DNA from: Gnetum montanum
Lineage: Eukaryota > Streptophyta > Gnetopsida > Gnetales > Gnetaceae
Reading direction: 5' to 3'
DNA length: 64,000 bases
Assembly (NCBI GenBank): GCA_015680685.1
Contig: MNCI01016226.1
Location: 1 to 64,000 of the forward strand
Numbering within the stretch: the first letter of the stretch is position 1; each line of letters starts with the position of its first letter. Under the pieces are notes generated by a model. The model was not told the DNA's origin. It did no database searches and was given only the letters and a program-made list of their open reading frames with translations. This document shows positions 22,142 to 33,226 of the stretch, piece by piece. The position numbers were made by a program, and so were the translations under genes.

Positions 22142-23284
22142 TCTAGAGGAGTGACCTGAGAGACATTGACAAAGAATTACAAAACACCATAGCAGAGGTG
22201 CCACCAACATCACTTGTTAGTACAAGATCAGATGTTGTTTCACCATGCTTAAGAGTGCTATGGGAATAAGGGTGTGCTAAGGGACAAGGGGTATAGGAAA
22301 TGCTAGGGAGATGAAATTTAAATGGTGGAAATGAAATGCAAGCAGTGGATCATGATGTAAGATGAAAATTTAGCATGCTTGGTAGTGACCATGGCATGAA
22401 GTGGTTCGCCCCTGAAACGTTGACCTCTCACCGGAGTGCCTATGAAAGCATCAAAGTCAATCCAAGGTTGGGCCAATTGCAAAGCTTTAGTATTATCAAT
22501 TTTCTTAGGGATGTGCTTTTCCCCATTCTCCTTTGTTTTATGAGGCGAACCTTCTTTGGGTTTGACTTACTACTGAATGTTAGTTGCAAGTTGGCCATTG
22601 AGAAGATGGTCTTTGTTTTGATGCCTCACATTGCATCTATAGGATAGATGTTTCCTCCTAGGGATGATTCATGTTACATTCACTTAGGCTTTTACCATGC
22701 AACAGAGGCTCCCCACAAGATGAATTGTGTTACATCGACCATGGGTTCTATAGTTGATGTGAAGAGAATGCTGTGTGCATCATAGTGTGTATGCATCCGA
22801 GGGATGTATAATCATGATTATGTGGGAGATGAGAGGATATTAGGATAACAGAGTGAATGTGCATAGGTTGTAATAAGGATGAGGGGGAAGGTGCACTCTT
22901 AAGTGGCTTAACTAGTCCAATCATGCACATCAGAGCAATGTGGTGACTTGCTGCTACGATGAGATGCATCTTTGCACAACTATCTCCAAGGCTTCATCCT
23001 ACAAACACAACTCAGAGAACACAAGAAAACCACAAAACATGAAATGAAAGTGCAAATGTCAGATGTGAAGATGTTGTAGGTGCTAGATGCAAAGATGCTA
23101 CAAATGTGTCCAATGTTGTGCTAATTGCAAGTTCTTAGGAAGCCAGTGAAGGTGCTAGGATGATGATGCTATGAGTCCTCTGAAGGCTGCACTAATGGCA
23201 AGTGCTCCAAAAGGTCACCAGAATGGTTGGAGGTGATGGTGTTTTGAGTGTTCCCAAGGGTTTCACCAAGGGAAAGTATTCAAA
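22142..23284 (-). other. 3' untranslated region of copy C
   Basis: Minus-strand sequence homologous to the pre-PPT segments of G (27,520-27,867) and H (31,730-32,090), sharing attctttgtcaatgtct. No RT, RNase H or integrase is present between it and the protease. Confidence 0.55.
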
Positions 23285-23520
23285 TCAGATCAACAACATG
23301 CCAGTTTAAAGTCCTAGTAGACCATGAATCCAGTTTAAGATCCTGGTAGACCGTGATGTGCTAGTTTATAGTCCTAGTAGATAGTTGGATGTTAGTTTAA
23401 TATCATAGTAGATAGTGAATGTTATGCCAATTTAACATCATGGACCAAGAACAATCTATGCCAGTTTATAGTCATAGCAGATTGTCTATGTCAGCTTATA
23501 GTCATAGCGAACTAGTGCTT
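23285..23520 (-). repeat. minisatellite of copy C (ACTATAAACTGGCAT-type)
   Basis: Six to seven degenerate units with the minus-strand core ctactaggactataaactgg. It is related to the CTAAAACTGGCAA units of copies A and B. Two further units lie at 23,690-23,760. Confidence 0.75.
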
Positions 23521-24040
23521 ACCTTGGTGATATAATGTGCGATGTTGAATGCATGGTCATCCTGTGTGCCTGCAAGATCTTGCAAAAGTCAACTAGAAAG
23601 AAAACAACATCAAGCAACACCTATTGTAAACAAAGATAAAATGTACAAATGAAAGAAAGGCAATACAAAAAGTGATAGTTTTAGGTCGTTTTAATTCGTA
23701 GGCTAGTTTAAGGCCTTTTTGGACCATGGATTAGTTTAAGGCCTTGCTAAGCCATGTGTCTTTGTAGTTTTATGTTTTTTATGTATTTTTGATGTTTTTC
23801 AAATGCAATGCATAAGCTAAGTAGATGAATGTGTAAATAAAGTAGAAATGTGTAAACAAAGCAAAGTAGTATGTAAACTAGGCAAGCATGTGAAATGTAA
23901 ATGCATGAACAAATGCAACCCAAGAAAAAACCAAAAATGCATGACCAATGGAGGCAAGGGGTGAGCTAGTGCTTAATGTGTTTTTCGCCAAGGAAAAGTC
24001 TTGATCATATAGTTGCTTCCTAATCAGGTGTGGATTAGGG

Positions 24041-24330
24041 NGCCCTTAGTTGGGCTAGCCAAGGCCTACCTAGAATCATGTTGAAACCTAGCATCTCCTC
24101 TATGATAGTGAAATATGAACTAGTGGGGAATTTCTCTCTTGCTATAAAGGCTAGGTTAATTATACCCTTGACTATGACACGTGATCCGTTGAAGGATTTT
24201 AGAAATGTGGTTTTGGTTGGCCTGATTTCATCTGCCAGGCCTAGTTTGTTGATGACGGAGTACAAGACTACATTTGTTGCTACACCATCATTGACATGTA
24301 CTCTGTGGATGGTACAATGCCCAACACATA
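24041..24330 (-). pseudogene. protease relic of copy C
   Basis: Minus-strand frame: VHVNDGVATNVVLYSVINKL, then GLADEIRP, FLKSFNGSRVIVKG, and MLGFNMILGRPWLAQL. The active-site Asp is Asn (V-N-D-G where copy A has V-D-D-G). The body is otherwise the best preserved protease in the window. It is cut at 24,041 by a single N, beyond which about 290 bases present in unit B are absent. Confidence 0.75.
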
Positions 24331-25057
24331 TGCTAATGGATAGTGGAGCTGTAGTGACCTCCCCTCATTTGGGGTTAACTTTCACTGTGTTGTTGCAGAA
24401 CACCAGGGATGTTAAACTCGATTCTTATGGTTTAGGGGGCAACATGGTTACACGAATGGATGCCTCATTTGCAGGGATGTCCTCCATAACAGGAATGGAG
24501 GCCAAGATCTGGGCCAATGCTTGGCAGTGAGTAGATGAGATCATGACTAGGTCATACAAGCTTAATGTTGTGTTCTTTTGGTTGAGCATTTGTTTCACCT
24601 AGGTTAGTGCAGCTACGAAGTCCTTGTCATTGGTTGTTGTGTTGGCCTTGATTTCCTTCATGTGGCTTGAGAGACAGATCTATCGAGGGGACCTGGGCTT
24701 AGTTTGCTTGACCTACTTGGGGGTAGGGGTCCCAGTGTTTGGTTGTTGTTTACTGGTTGTGGCATTTGCTTTGGCCATGGGGGTTGCGAGATGCTTGTTT
24801 GTCCTCTTACATTGCCATTTGGTAGGCCTACCTAGGTTGCTAGTGGGGTCGATCCTCAAGGGAGGAGAGATTGAGACATTGCCCACTATTGGATTTTGGG
24901 TAGGTGAGGGGCCATCATGTTGTAGCACCCTTATGACAAATGGTGGTTTAGGAGGAGTTGTTGTATGGCCAACTTGTTGTGGCACCTTGATTACGAAAGG
25001 TTTCTTAGCAGTTGTTGTTGTTGCATCATGCTAGTTTAACATCTTAGCAGATGATTG
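24331..25057 (-). pseudogene. gag-protease linker of copy C with PFVIKVP repeats
   Basis: Minus-strand frame with PFVIKVPQQ and PPFVIRVLQ, followed by a Thr/Pro/Lys-rich stretch, then the LYDL-type block before the protease. It continues the repeat series that starts in the next feature. Confidence 0.6.
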
Positions 25058-25677
25058 CTATGGAACTTTGACCACAAAGGGTGTTGTGGGTGCCAAAGGT
25101 GGCACTTTGATAACAAAGGGAGACCTCTTTTTTGTGGAGGCCGAGGGGATCCTTGCCTTGCTAGGAGGCACATGGATCACAAAAGGTTGTTGCATAGGTT
25201 TGGAATTACCACCTATGCTAATGGAATTTATGACATAGGAGGCATTGTCTGTGTTGGATTGATTCACTATGTCAAGCACTAGTTGGCCCCGTTCTATCAT
25301 TCTTTGTAGGTCATCCTGCAAAGCACGATAGTTGTTAGTACTATGACTACCCAATTGGTGGTAATGACAGTATTGGTCCAATTTAAAATGTTGTGGGACT
25401 AGGGGCTCATTTGGTACTGCTAATGTGGGATTCCTTAGTAGTTCACAGTACCTATCATGTTTTTGGTAGGTAATCATCGATACGTGTTTGTGTTGAATTA
25501 TTCTGGCTTTTAGGACTTAATCTAGTAGTTTAGAGGGTTCCATTGGCAGTGGTGTATACTTTGAGCGGTCCTTGTGCTGAAAGATGGATCTTGGGGTGGC
25601 CCCTGCCGATGTAGGCAAGTTGGCACTAGAGCTAGTGGTTTTGTCAGCTAGGGCCTTGGGCTACTTAGCTATTGGGC
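25058..25677 (-). pseudogene. gag C-terminal fragment of copy C
   Basis: The longest clean frame of this family (139 codons at 25,477-25,058). It has YCELLRNPTL, FKLDQYCHYHQLGSHSTNN (zinc-knuckle-like, last Cys replaced by Tyr), QDDLQRMIERGQLVLD, and then PFVIHVPP, PFVIKVPP, PFVVKVP. Upstream it aligns with copy B back to about 12,890 and is cut at 25,677, where a plus-oriented LTR begins. The capsid domain is lost. Confidence 0.8.
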
Positions 25678-25969
25678 CCCTAAAACACCCTAAAAATTTC
25701 AAGGCACTCTTGCTTCACTAGGGTATTGGAAATAAGGCAAACATTTCACCAAGTGTAGCCTCATGACAGTTTGGCAAGAAATGGATGCTTTGAGTTTAGA
25801 TTATCCAGTTCAGAAAATTTTCTACTCCCAATGTTGACAGGCCCAATGGACTCTCCAACCTGCCCACCTGGGTAATTCACCCAGCTAACAGTTTACTCAG
25901 AAACCATGCTAGGAGTTGTCGGTGGTGCTCAGGATGCATGAAGTAGTTCGACAAGTTTTCTAGTGAGGA

Positions 25970-26690
25970 AGTTTGCTATGCTATGCTATGCTATGTAGTG
26001 TAGCAAGCCTTAGAAGATAGTTTCTCAGGAAACCAAACTATTGTAGAACAAAGTGTTATGCTATGCTACACTATGTACTATAGCACAGCGTAGCAAAGGA
26101 AAAAAAGAAAGGCCCAGCTTGCCTAGTGATTCCAATTACACTTGACAGGCACTCTGGCCTTCAAAACCAGTTGCCTTGTTCAACCTCAAGTTCTTAGCAA
26201 AGCTTCTCATCAGAAAGTGGCAAATTGAATAGAAAGCAAGATACGCTGGCTACTATGTTGTGCTATGCGGCATAGCGTAGCATGGTGTAGCGAAGATTCA
26301 AAAGTAGAAATGAGCCTCTCAGATGCAAGGTCAGCAAGTTCATAGATCTCTCTTCATAGAAGGCAAAATTTGCAGCCGTTAGCATGATCAGAGCTCCAAG
26401 CAAGAATTTGCGACTTCAACACGGATTGTGAATGAAGCCAACTGCTATGCTACATAGCGTAGCGTAGCGTAGCAAAAGATGTATATCAAACCAAGTGTTG
26501 CAAAAGTTGACTTGACGTGTGGTGAAGCTTCTAGCAAATGCAGTTGACTTCAACGCTAGTTTCTTCTTCAAAATGGTGGCTACACTACGCTACGCTAAAT
26601 AGCATAGCATAGCATAGCAAGCTACTACGATATGTCAACATGCTACGCTACATTGCGTAGCACAGTGTAGCATGCAGCTACGCTACTTCA
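25970..26690 (+). repeat. dispersed GCTACGCTA...TAGCGTAGC palindromes
   Basis: At least six near-palindromic clusters (about 25,975; 26,050; 26,260; 26,445; 26,580; 26,640), each of the form gctacgctacgcta-aat-agcatagcatagc, spaced about 60-200 bases apart in U3. Each could fold into a hairpin of 10-16 bp. Confidence 0.8.
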
Positions 26691-26876
26691 GTGTGCCCCA
26701 TTCCTCGTCTACATTTTTAGCATATTTGATTCTAGCATCTCTAGTTTTGACAACATAATTGCAGCGTGGCAGGCTTGTCAATCAGCTTTGCATGTCCATG
26801 AAGCATGGATACGTCAGCATCTTGAAGGTCCAAGACACATGGCATCTAGGCCACATTTCTTGCATACTTCTAGCCC

Positions 26877-26884
26877 TATAAATA
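26877..26884 (+). promoter_or_regulatory. TATA box of the 25,680-27,514 LTR
   Basis: agccctataaatacctc, identical in context to the copy C LTR on the other strand. Confidence 0.6.
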
Positions 26885-27519
26885 CCTCGACGAGCAACGC
26901 TCAAAGGTCTGGCAAAAATTAGTTGGAAAAATTGGGCATTGGTTGGCAAAATTTTTTTTGAGGGTTGGCAACTTCGAGCATTGTTAGCATTTGTTGTTGG
27001 CAGATTGGAAAAAATTAAAATGATTGGCATTTTCACTTGGCATTCTATTAGCTCCTTTGTGCTGTCTTTGTGGCACTTTGCATTGTTGGCTTTTAAGTCC
27101 ACATTCAAGAATATAGTTGACCTACTTTGAACACTCTAGTTACCTTTGGGATCTTTGTGCTTCCTAGTGTCGTGCAACTGATTGTATCCACTTCAACAAA
27201 GTAGAGCTACGATCTTGAGGCCGTGCATTCCCTAACTCTTGTTCACTTTAAATTCCCACTCATTATTATTACATTTTACATTATTTTTTGCTTCGTTGCA
27301 TTTAATAATTATCATATTTACAAACATCGTTGTCGCATTACATGTTTATGAAAGGTTAAGTGACACCGACTAAGTCCTTGTCTGATCGAGTAAACCATTC
27401 AGGGTGCCTCGTTTCCATTTTTAATCCAGCACAGCCCTCGCATGAATCCAGGGTTAAGACTATTCACCGATAACCTCTTGGTGTTTCTAGCCACTAACGT
27501 TTTTAGTCGCTACAAGCCT

Positions 27520-27867
27520 AACAGCCAAAGAAGCCTTGGAGTGAAGTGTTGACTCCTCAAAAACATTACTGAGTGACCAACACTCTGAAGGATGAAGCAT
27601 GAAGACTACATCAATTAGCAAAAATGGCATTGCCATACTATAACCATGATGTCAACATTTTGAATTCATTGTTAACCCCTGTGACCATTTTCTTATGGCC
27701 AAATATAGCCTTTAACCTATATCATATTATTATAACACGTATCCTATCATCACAAGCACTCTTTGGCATGGTTGGATACTATGGAATCAAGTCCAAAGAG
27801 GAAGTGTTGGTGATGGACCTACAATGTGTTTTGCATTCTTTGTCAATGTCTTTGGGGTCAATCCTCA
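27520..27867 (+). other. 3' untranslated region of element G
   Basis: Aligns with 31,730-32,090 (gccaaagaagcc at the start, catgatgt in the middle, attctttgt near the end). A short open frame here (27,624-27,893) has no recognisable domain. Confidence 0.55.
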
Positions 27868-27890
27868 AGACATCAACAAAGAGGGACCAA
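27868..27890 (+). promoter_or_regulatory. polypurine tract of element G
   Basis: catcaacaaagagggaccaa directly precedes the LTR's TGAAAC. Confidence 0.7.
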
Positions 27891-29428
27891 TGAAACATTA
27901 TCAAGAAAATTCATGTTGTAAAGTTTTGGCATTAGGACCTTCACCATTAAACTAGAGCCTATATTTTCATTATAAAATGTAAGGTTTGTAGTCCAGAACT
28001 GCAATCTTATATACTTTAACCTATTGGGGCTAAGAAAATGCTTCATAAGTTGTTATTGCCTTACTTCCCAAGTGAAAAAAAGTTATTTCATGTCTATATT
28101 TGATCTTGGAAAGGTTTGAAAATGCCTTGGGAACTACCAAATTTTGGGTTTTCATGGGTTTTATGTTGGCCATAACTAAAACTATGTTGGCAAGACTTGC
28201 AGTTAGTGTGGGAATTGTTGGGCTTTAATTTTTACAACAAATTCAACATAGCTCCAACACTGTCCCATTGAGGATGAGGCTTTCTTGTTGGACAGCATAG
28301 CTTTAACATCGTTCCAATGAGGATGAGGGTTCCTCATTGGCCAATGTAGCTTGATGCTTCCTCACTAGCCAATGTAGCTCTAGTGTGGTCCTAATGAGGA
28401 TGAGTTTTCCTCACTAGCTAGTGTAGCTCTAGCATAGCTCCAGCATGGGCCCAGCAAGAATAAGGCTTCCTTACTAGCCAGTGTAGCTCTAGTAGAGTTC
28501 TAGCATGGTCCCAACAAGGATGAGGCTTCCTTACTCACCAGCATAACTCCAACGTTGTCCTAGTGAGGATGAGGCTTCCTCACTAACAAGCATAGCTCTA
28601 GCATAGTCCCAGCAAGGATGAGGCTTCCTTACTAGCCAGCATAGCTCCAACATAGTTCTAGTGAGCATGCCACAATTCCAACATGGTTGCATAAGGCTAG
28701 TGTAGTTCCATGAAGCCAGCGTAGTTTTGCAAAAGCTAGCATAGTGTTGGTGAAGCTAGCATAGTTGCCAAAGTTAGTTTACTACTTATAGCACTCAACA
28801 TAGTTCTAATGGCTTAGGTGCATCAAAACTTACTAGAAATAGAAAACTACATTGGAAATGATGGACTATCATACCTTTCGGACACTTTTGTAAGACTTTT
28901 TTGGAAAATTGACAATTGTCTAAGCATTAAAGACTCTCAGTGCATTGCCCAGTAGCAAAAAGTCAAGCATTTATTCACCATTTTTCAACCAGCATAGCAG
29001 ATCCAACCTAAGAACCAATAAAGAGTTTTTGGTAGTGGAACTTTGGAGTGCTTGGATCGTGGAGTTAACTATAGGATGTACTCTACTAGTTTCACCAAGA
29101 CTACAACCACTTCTTACACAACTCTTTGTTCATTTTAAGCACAAAAAAAACTTGTACTTCCTTGAACGTTTTGTATCTGCAACTATTTTCAATAAAATTT
29201 TTAGTTCATCTATTTTTTCCAAATTTTTTTTTTTTTGTTTCTCTAGGTTAGATCTATAATTTTTATTCAAGTCTTTTACAATTTTTTACAATTTCTAAGT
29301 CCCTAGATGATTGGCAAGATCAGTTAGGATGCTTCAGATTCTCTTCTTGGTGGTCCTTGGAATCTGAAGTTAAACTATTTTACTTGAAATTTTTAATTTT
29401 CCAACACTGAATGTTTCAAGCTTTATCA
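27891..29428 (+). mobile_element. 3' LTR of element G
   Basis: Direct repeat partner of 6,246-7,730 in the same orientation, separated by 20 kb of nested insertions. It starts right after a polypurine tract and ends ...tttatca before the CACATTG-rich flank. It contains the expanded 49-bp minisatellite at 28,250-28,690. Confidence 0.8.
28250..28690 (+). repeat. 49-bp minisatellite in the G 3' LTR
   Basis: About nine units of gaggatgaggcttcctcact-type sequence, against four to five in the 5' LTR. Confidence 0.85.
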
Positions 29429-30060
29429 AGCTAGGTTCCACATGCTAAAGACTTGACCCAAAGTAGTTACAAGATACCATAGTGGATCTCATAAGCCTAA
29501 AAGCTAGTCTAAATTGCTCACACAGTAAGAGAATAAGTCCCACATGCTAGAGTTTGGTCCTAGAGTGCCAACACATTGGGAATTCCAACCCCACATGCTT
29601 GGCCAGTGTGTGGACCAATGTGTGGGGTACAAACAAGCTTCAAAGTTGATAAATCTAGCTCAAACGCTCCTTACATAGGCCTTACACATTATGAATGTGA
29701 CACATAATGTTCACACATTAAGGAGATGGTCCTCACTCACTTGGAATATCAATTTTTATCTTTTTTTAATTATTTTACCCATAAAAAACAACTTTTATAA
29801 TAGTTTACAAGTTATTGTCACAAGATTTCTCTATTTTTACAAAAAATTTTCTTATTTTAACTATTTTCTCTAACTTTTTACTTATTTTGACAGTTTACAA
29901 CCTATTTGCACTAGATTTTTACTTGTTTTAACAATTTATGGTCTTTTTTACTAGATTTTTTCTTTTTTAGCCATTTATGACCTATTTTTTCTAAATTCTA
30001 GCTTATTTCAACAATTCATAGGCTGGTTTTGCTAGGTTTTACATTACTTGAACCATAAAA
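29429..30060 (+). repeat. CACATTG repeats followed by a ~44-bp T-rich tandem array
   Basis: 29,429-29,730 continues the CACACATTG-type repeats interrupted at 6,245. 29,790-30,045 holds about five loose copies of a unit like tttatgacctattttt.actagatttt. No coding potential. Confidence 0.55.
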
Positions 30061-30079
30061 TTACTTAAAAATAAATATT

Positions 30080-30480
30080 ATTACTTAACATTATTTTTGA
30101 CCATATTTGACCTTGCTTGACTTTATTTGACATCATTTGATGTTATTTAAACATTGCTTGATATCATTTGACATCATTTGATATCATCTGGTGTCATATT
30201 GCATTGTTTTGATGTCATTTGGCCTAGTTCGACCTTATTTGATCTCATTCGACATCATTTGATGTCATTTTGACATCATTTGGTGTCATTCAATAACATT
30301 TTACAACATTTTATCATTTAATCTTATTTAGCCTCATCTTATCATTATTTAACAATATTTGGTGTCATTTGGCATCACTTAGGCCTCATTGAAACTCACT
30401 TTACATCATTTTGTATTTATTTCAACCTCATTTGACACTTATTTAACCTTACTTTGCATCATTTGGCCCTTGTTCTACCT
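30080..30480 (+). repeat. 10-bp-period GACATCATTT degenerate repeat
   Basis: Around 35-40 decamer-like units (gacatcattt, gatgtcattt, gaccttattt, gatctcattc) in near-perfect 10-base register, with occasional one-base slips. Confidence 0.75.
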
Positions 30481-30658
30481 TAATCTATCTTTTATTATCC
30501 TAGTTTACCTTGTTATAACATTACTTTGCCTCATTGTTGTCATTTTACTTTGTTTTCATTCTATTTTTCTTTATTATCCTTTATTACTATAGTATTTTGC
30601 ATTATTTTAACATTGTTTGGTAGTTATATCATGTAGATGCCACTTAATATGCTTATGT

Positions 30659-31025
30659 TAACATGCAGGATTGAGCTATGAAGACGAAAAAGCAATTTGA
30701 CTAGCCTTAGAGCCTAAGTAAGCCCTTCTTGTGATGTTGATTTGACCATGTTGACCTCAAAGCCTTGAACCTAAAGCTTGTAAGCCTTTAAACCACATAG
30801 CCTTAACACATTGGAATGACCCAATTACATTTGACTTTAAAGCTAGAAACATCATAGAATATTTCTTAGTTGAATTCCCCACTTTAATTAATAATGGTGA
30901 GGAGAAAACCCTAAGGCCATGTGCCCAACCAGAATATTAGTTTATCCAAAAACCACATCAAAGCCCTTACATGATCCTTATTACTTCTAACATTGCCATA
31001 TTTGCTTTTAGTGTTGTTTTCCCTT
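30659..31025 (+). pseudogene. pol start of copy A/H (pre-RT linker)
   Basis: A splice-acceptor-like aacatgcag|g is followed by a frame that aligns at DNA level with the pre-RT segment of unit B. H has NIIEYFLVEFPTLINNGEEK where B has DIIEDPLVEIPITTPNGKEK, and both continue to an IFAFS/VFAWS block. It is broken by several stops and cut before the RT core, at about 31,025. This links the outer element's 5' half (1-2,180) to its 3' end. Confidence 0.55.
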
Positions 31026-31729
31026 ATTTACAGGTTTAAACAAATGATTAACATTGACAACTCCACTAGCCTTTGACAAGTGAACCTAGATGGCCTCATA
31101 TCACTCTTTAGTACCTTAAAGCACTGCAAACATTTTAAGAATATGTAAAATCAAGTACAAATATGTCATGTTCTACTAGTTGTAACCAATGATGGCCTAT
31201 ATTTTCTTGTTACCTCATGTGGCCTTATGCAATCTCTTGTAATCACATGTATTCTTTGACTTGTTTTCTTGTCCTCTTAGAGTTGTACTTATAGTATGAG
31301 CCTAAAGTCATCACAAAGGTGAGACTTATCATAGAGTGAGTTACCATGTGACCTTAATACATGAGATTTGAATAGCTTGTTTAAGCTTACTAACAATGCT
31401 TGCCTTACATTGCTTCCATTACACCTTCTAGGCCATAACTCCATAGCCAAACTTTAGCCTTCCTTACCTTGTTAATGATGAAAACATACATTTTAATGTG
31501 ATGCACCATGGCCATGTGATGTTCTCAATGTGCTTTGCCAATCAAGTTCACTAAATGCAAGACATCTCACTCAATGCGAAAAAGAAGATTCATCCTTAGT
31601 AATAAAACCCAATGAAGTGTTTACTCTGATAAAAAAATGGGAGAAGAGTGCCAAGAAACCAAGGAGGCGAATGTAGCCTAAATCCAATCAAATCAACAAC
31701 TTTAGAAAAAGAGGGAGATAGATAGAGCT
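31026..31729 (+). other. no supported gene
   Basis: AT-rich sequence between the truncated pol start and the 3' region of copy H. The remaining RT, RNase H and integrase are not recognisable. Confidence 0.4.
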
Positions 31730-32112
31730 GACTAGCCAAAGAAGCCAAAGAACAAAGTGTTGGTTCCTCCAAACATGATCGAGTAACTGGTAGTTCAAGC
31801 ACAAACCATTAAGACCTTCTCATTTACCAAATATTTCATTACCATGCCATAATCATGATGTTAATGCATTTGGAATTCTTTGTTAGCCAATGTGACCATC
31901 CTCTAATAACCAACATGTTCATCATCTCATCCCAAACTCTTGACATTTCATTGTGATCTTATTTCACCATCGTGAGCACTACTTGGCATGGTCCAACAGC
32001 TAAAGAATTAAGTGTGAAGAAGGAACATTTGTTATGAACTTATGGAAATGTTTCATATTCTTTGTTGATGTCTCTTGATTCAATCATTCAAACATCAATA
32101 AAGAGGGACCAA
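31730..32112 (+). other. 3' region and polypurine tract of copy H
   Basis: Aligned with 27,520-27,890. It ends with catcaataaagagggaccaa just before the LTR start. Confidence 0.6.
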
Positions 32113-33226
32113 TGAAACACCTCAAAGAAAATTCATCTTATGCATAAGAAACTTAGTAGCCAAGACTTTAATTGTAATCTTGGTGTGGATTCAAGAGCAA
32201 AAATAATTGACTTATTTTCCCATAAAAAATCCTATCCTATGGCCTTCTTCTAGCAAAGTCTTGGATAATTTTCGATGTCTAAAATGAAATTTACAACCCA
32301 CATACTGTGAATTCCATTTATGTCAATGTGTGAAAGTCAAAATGTTAAATACGTTGCTAAATTTGGTAGCAAAAGCCAAAAACGTTGGTGGTCCACACAT
32401 TGGAATTTAGGACATGAAAATAGCCCAAATACACCACCAAATTTGGCAGGAAAATCTTCACACATTGGAGGTCCATATGTTATAGTTTTAAATGGTGAAA
32501 TGCACCAAATATGTTGTAATTTCAAGCTTAGAAGATTAAAACAATGGTAAAACACACACTACAGATTTTGGATATCAAAAGCATCAAAAACATTGTAGTG
32601 AATATTATAAATTTTCTAGAATCAAATACGCAAAGAATCTGTAGATTCATGACCTATTTGAACAAAAACATGCATTATTTTGAGGACTTTTGTATTGTTG
32701 AAACTCTCTCAAAAATTTAAGTTTTTTGGAGTAGAGAGATCAAAAAGTCTATAGCCATTTTCCAATGTAGATCGCTAAAGCAACAGATCCTATGGCAACA
32801 ATCATTGCAATGTAGATTGCTTAGAAGATTGGTGTAAGCCCAGTGTGGAACACACCTTGCCTCATACACCAAATGTTGAAGATATTTTCTTTTCTCAGGC
32901 TATAAAAGCCCCAATCTGTACAACTTAAAATCTATTTTTAACTATTGTTTACAACATTTATTATAAAGTTGATAGTTTTCTCTATTTTGACAATATTATT
33001 TTGCTCTTTCTCTATCCTAGTATCAATGTTGGATTTGGTTTTGCATTTACATATTTGCCCTCATTTTTGTTTATTTCCATCTTTTGGTAATAGATGTTTA
33101 AGTCCTTAAGTGATTAGCAAGACCATTTTAGGTGCTCCAGTTTCTTTTGAGACATGAATCATGGAGATAAACTATTTTATAAGGAAGTTGTTGGTTCTTC
33201 TAGCATCTATTTTTTTGATCACTACA
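32113..33226 (+). mobile_element. 3' LTR of copy A/H
   Basis: Starts TGAAACACCTCAAAGAAAATTC after a polypurine tract and ends ...gatcactaca. It has a TATA box (tataaaag, 32,901-32,908) and U3 copies of the cacacattgg motif. The U5 end (agtccttaagtgattagcaagacc) matches that of element G. The 5' partner LTR lies outside the window if copy A is the same element. Confidence 0.65.

Larger units (their letters stand above)
25680..27514 (+). mobile_element. LTR in plus orientation, proposed 3' LTR of unit B
   Basis: Its start (TAAAACACCCTAAAAATTTC) matches the LTR starts at 9,100 and 22,121; its end (acgtttttagtcgctaca) matches 20,860 inverted. It is followed by agcct and then the 3' region of element G. 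It could be B's 3' LTR (5-bp flank aacct versus agcct), but its U3 repeats belong to the copy C subfamily rather than to the B 5' LTR. A recombined or independent LTR is therefore possible. Confidence 0.6.

Noticed and set aside
24078-25034. 150- and 136-codon plus-strand frames
   Set aside because: They are antisense shadows of the copy C protease and linker, which have recognisable motifs on the minus strand.
27624-27893. 89-codon frame before the polypurine tract
   Set aside because: Alignment with 31,730-32,112 shows this is the 3' untranslated region of the element family; the frame is not kept there.
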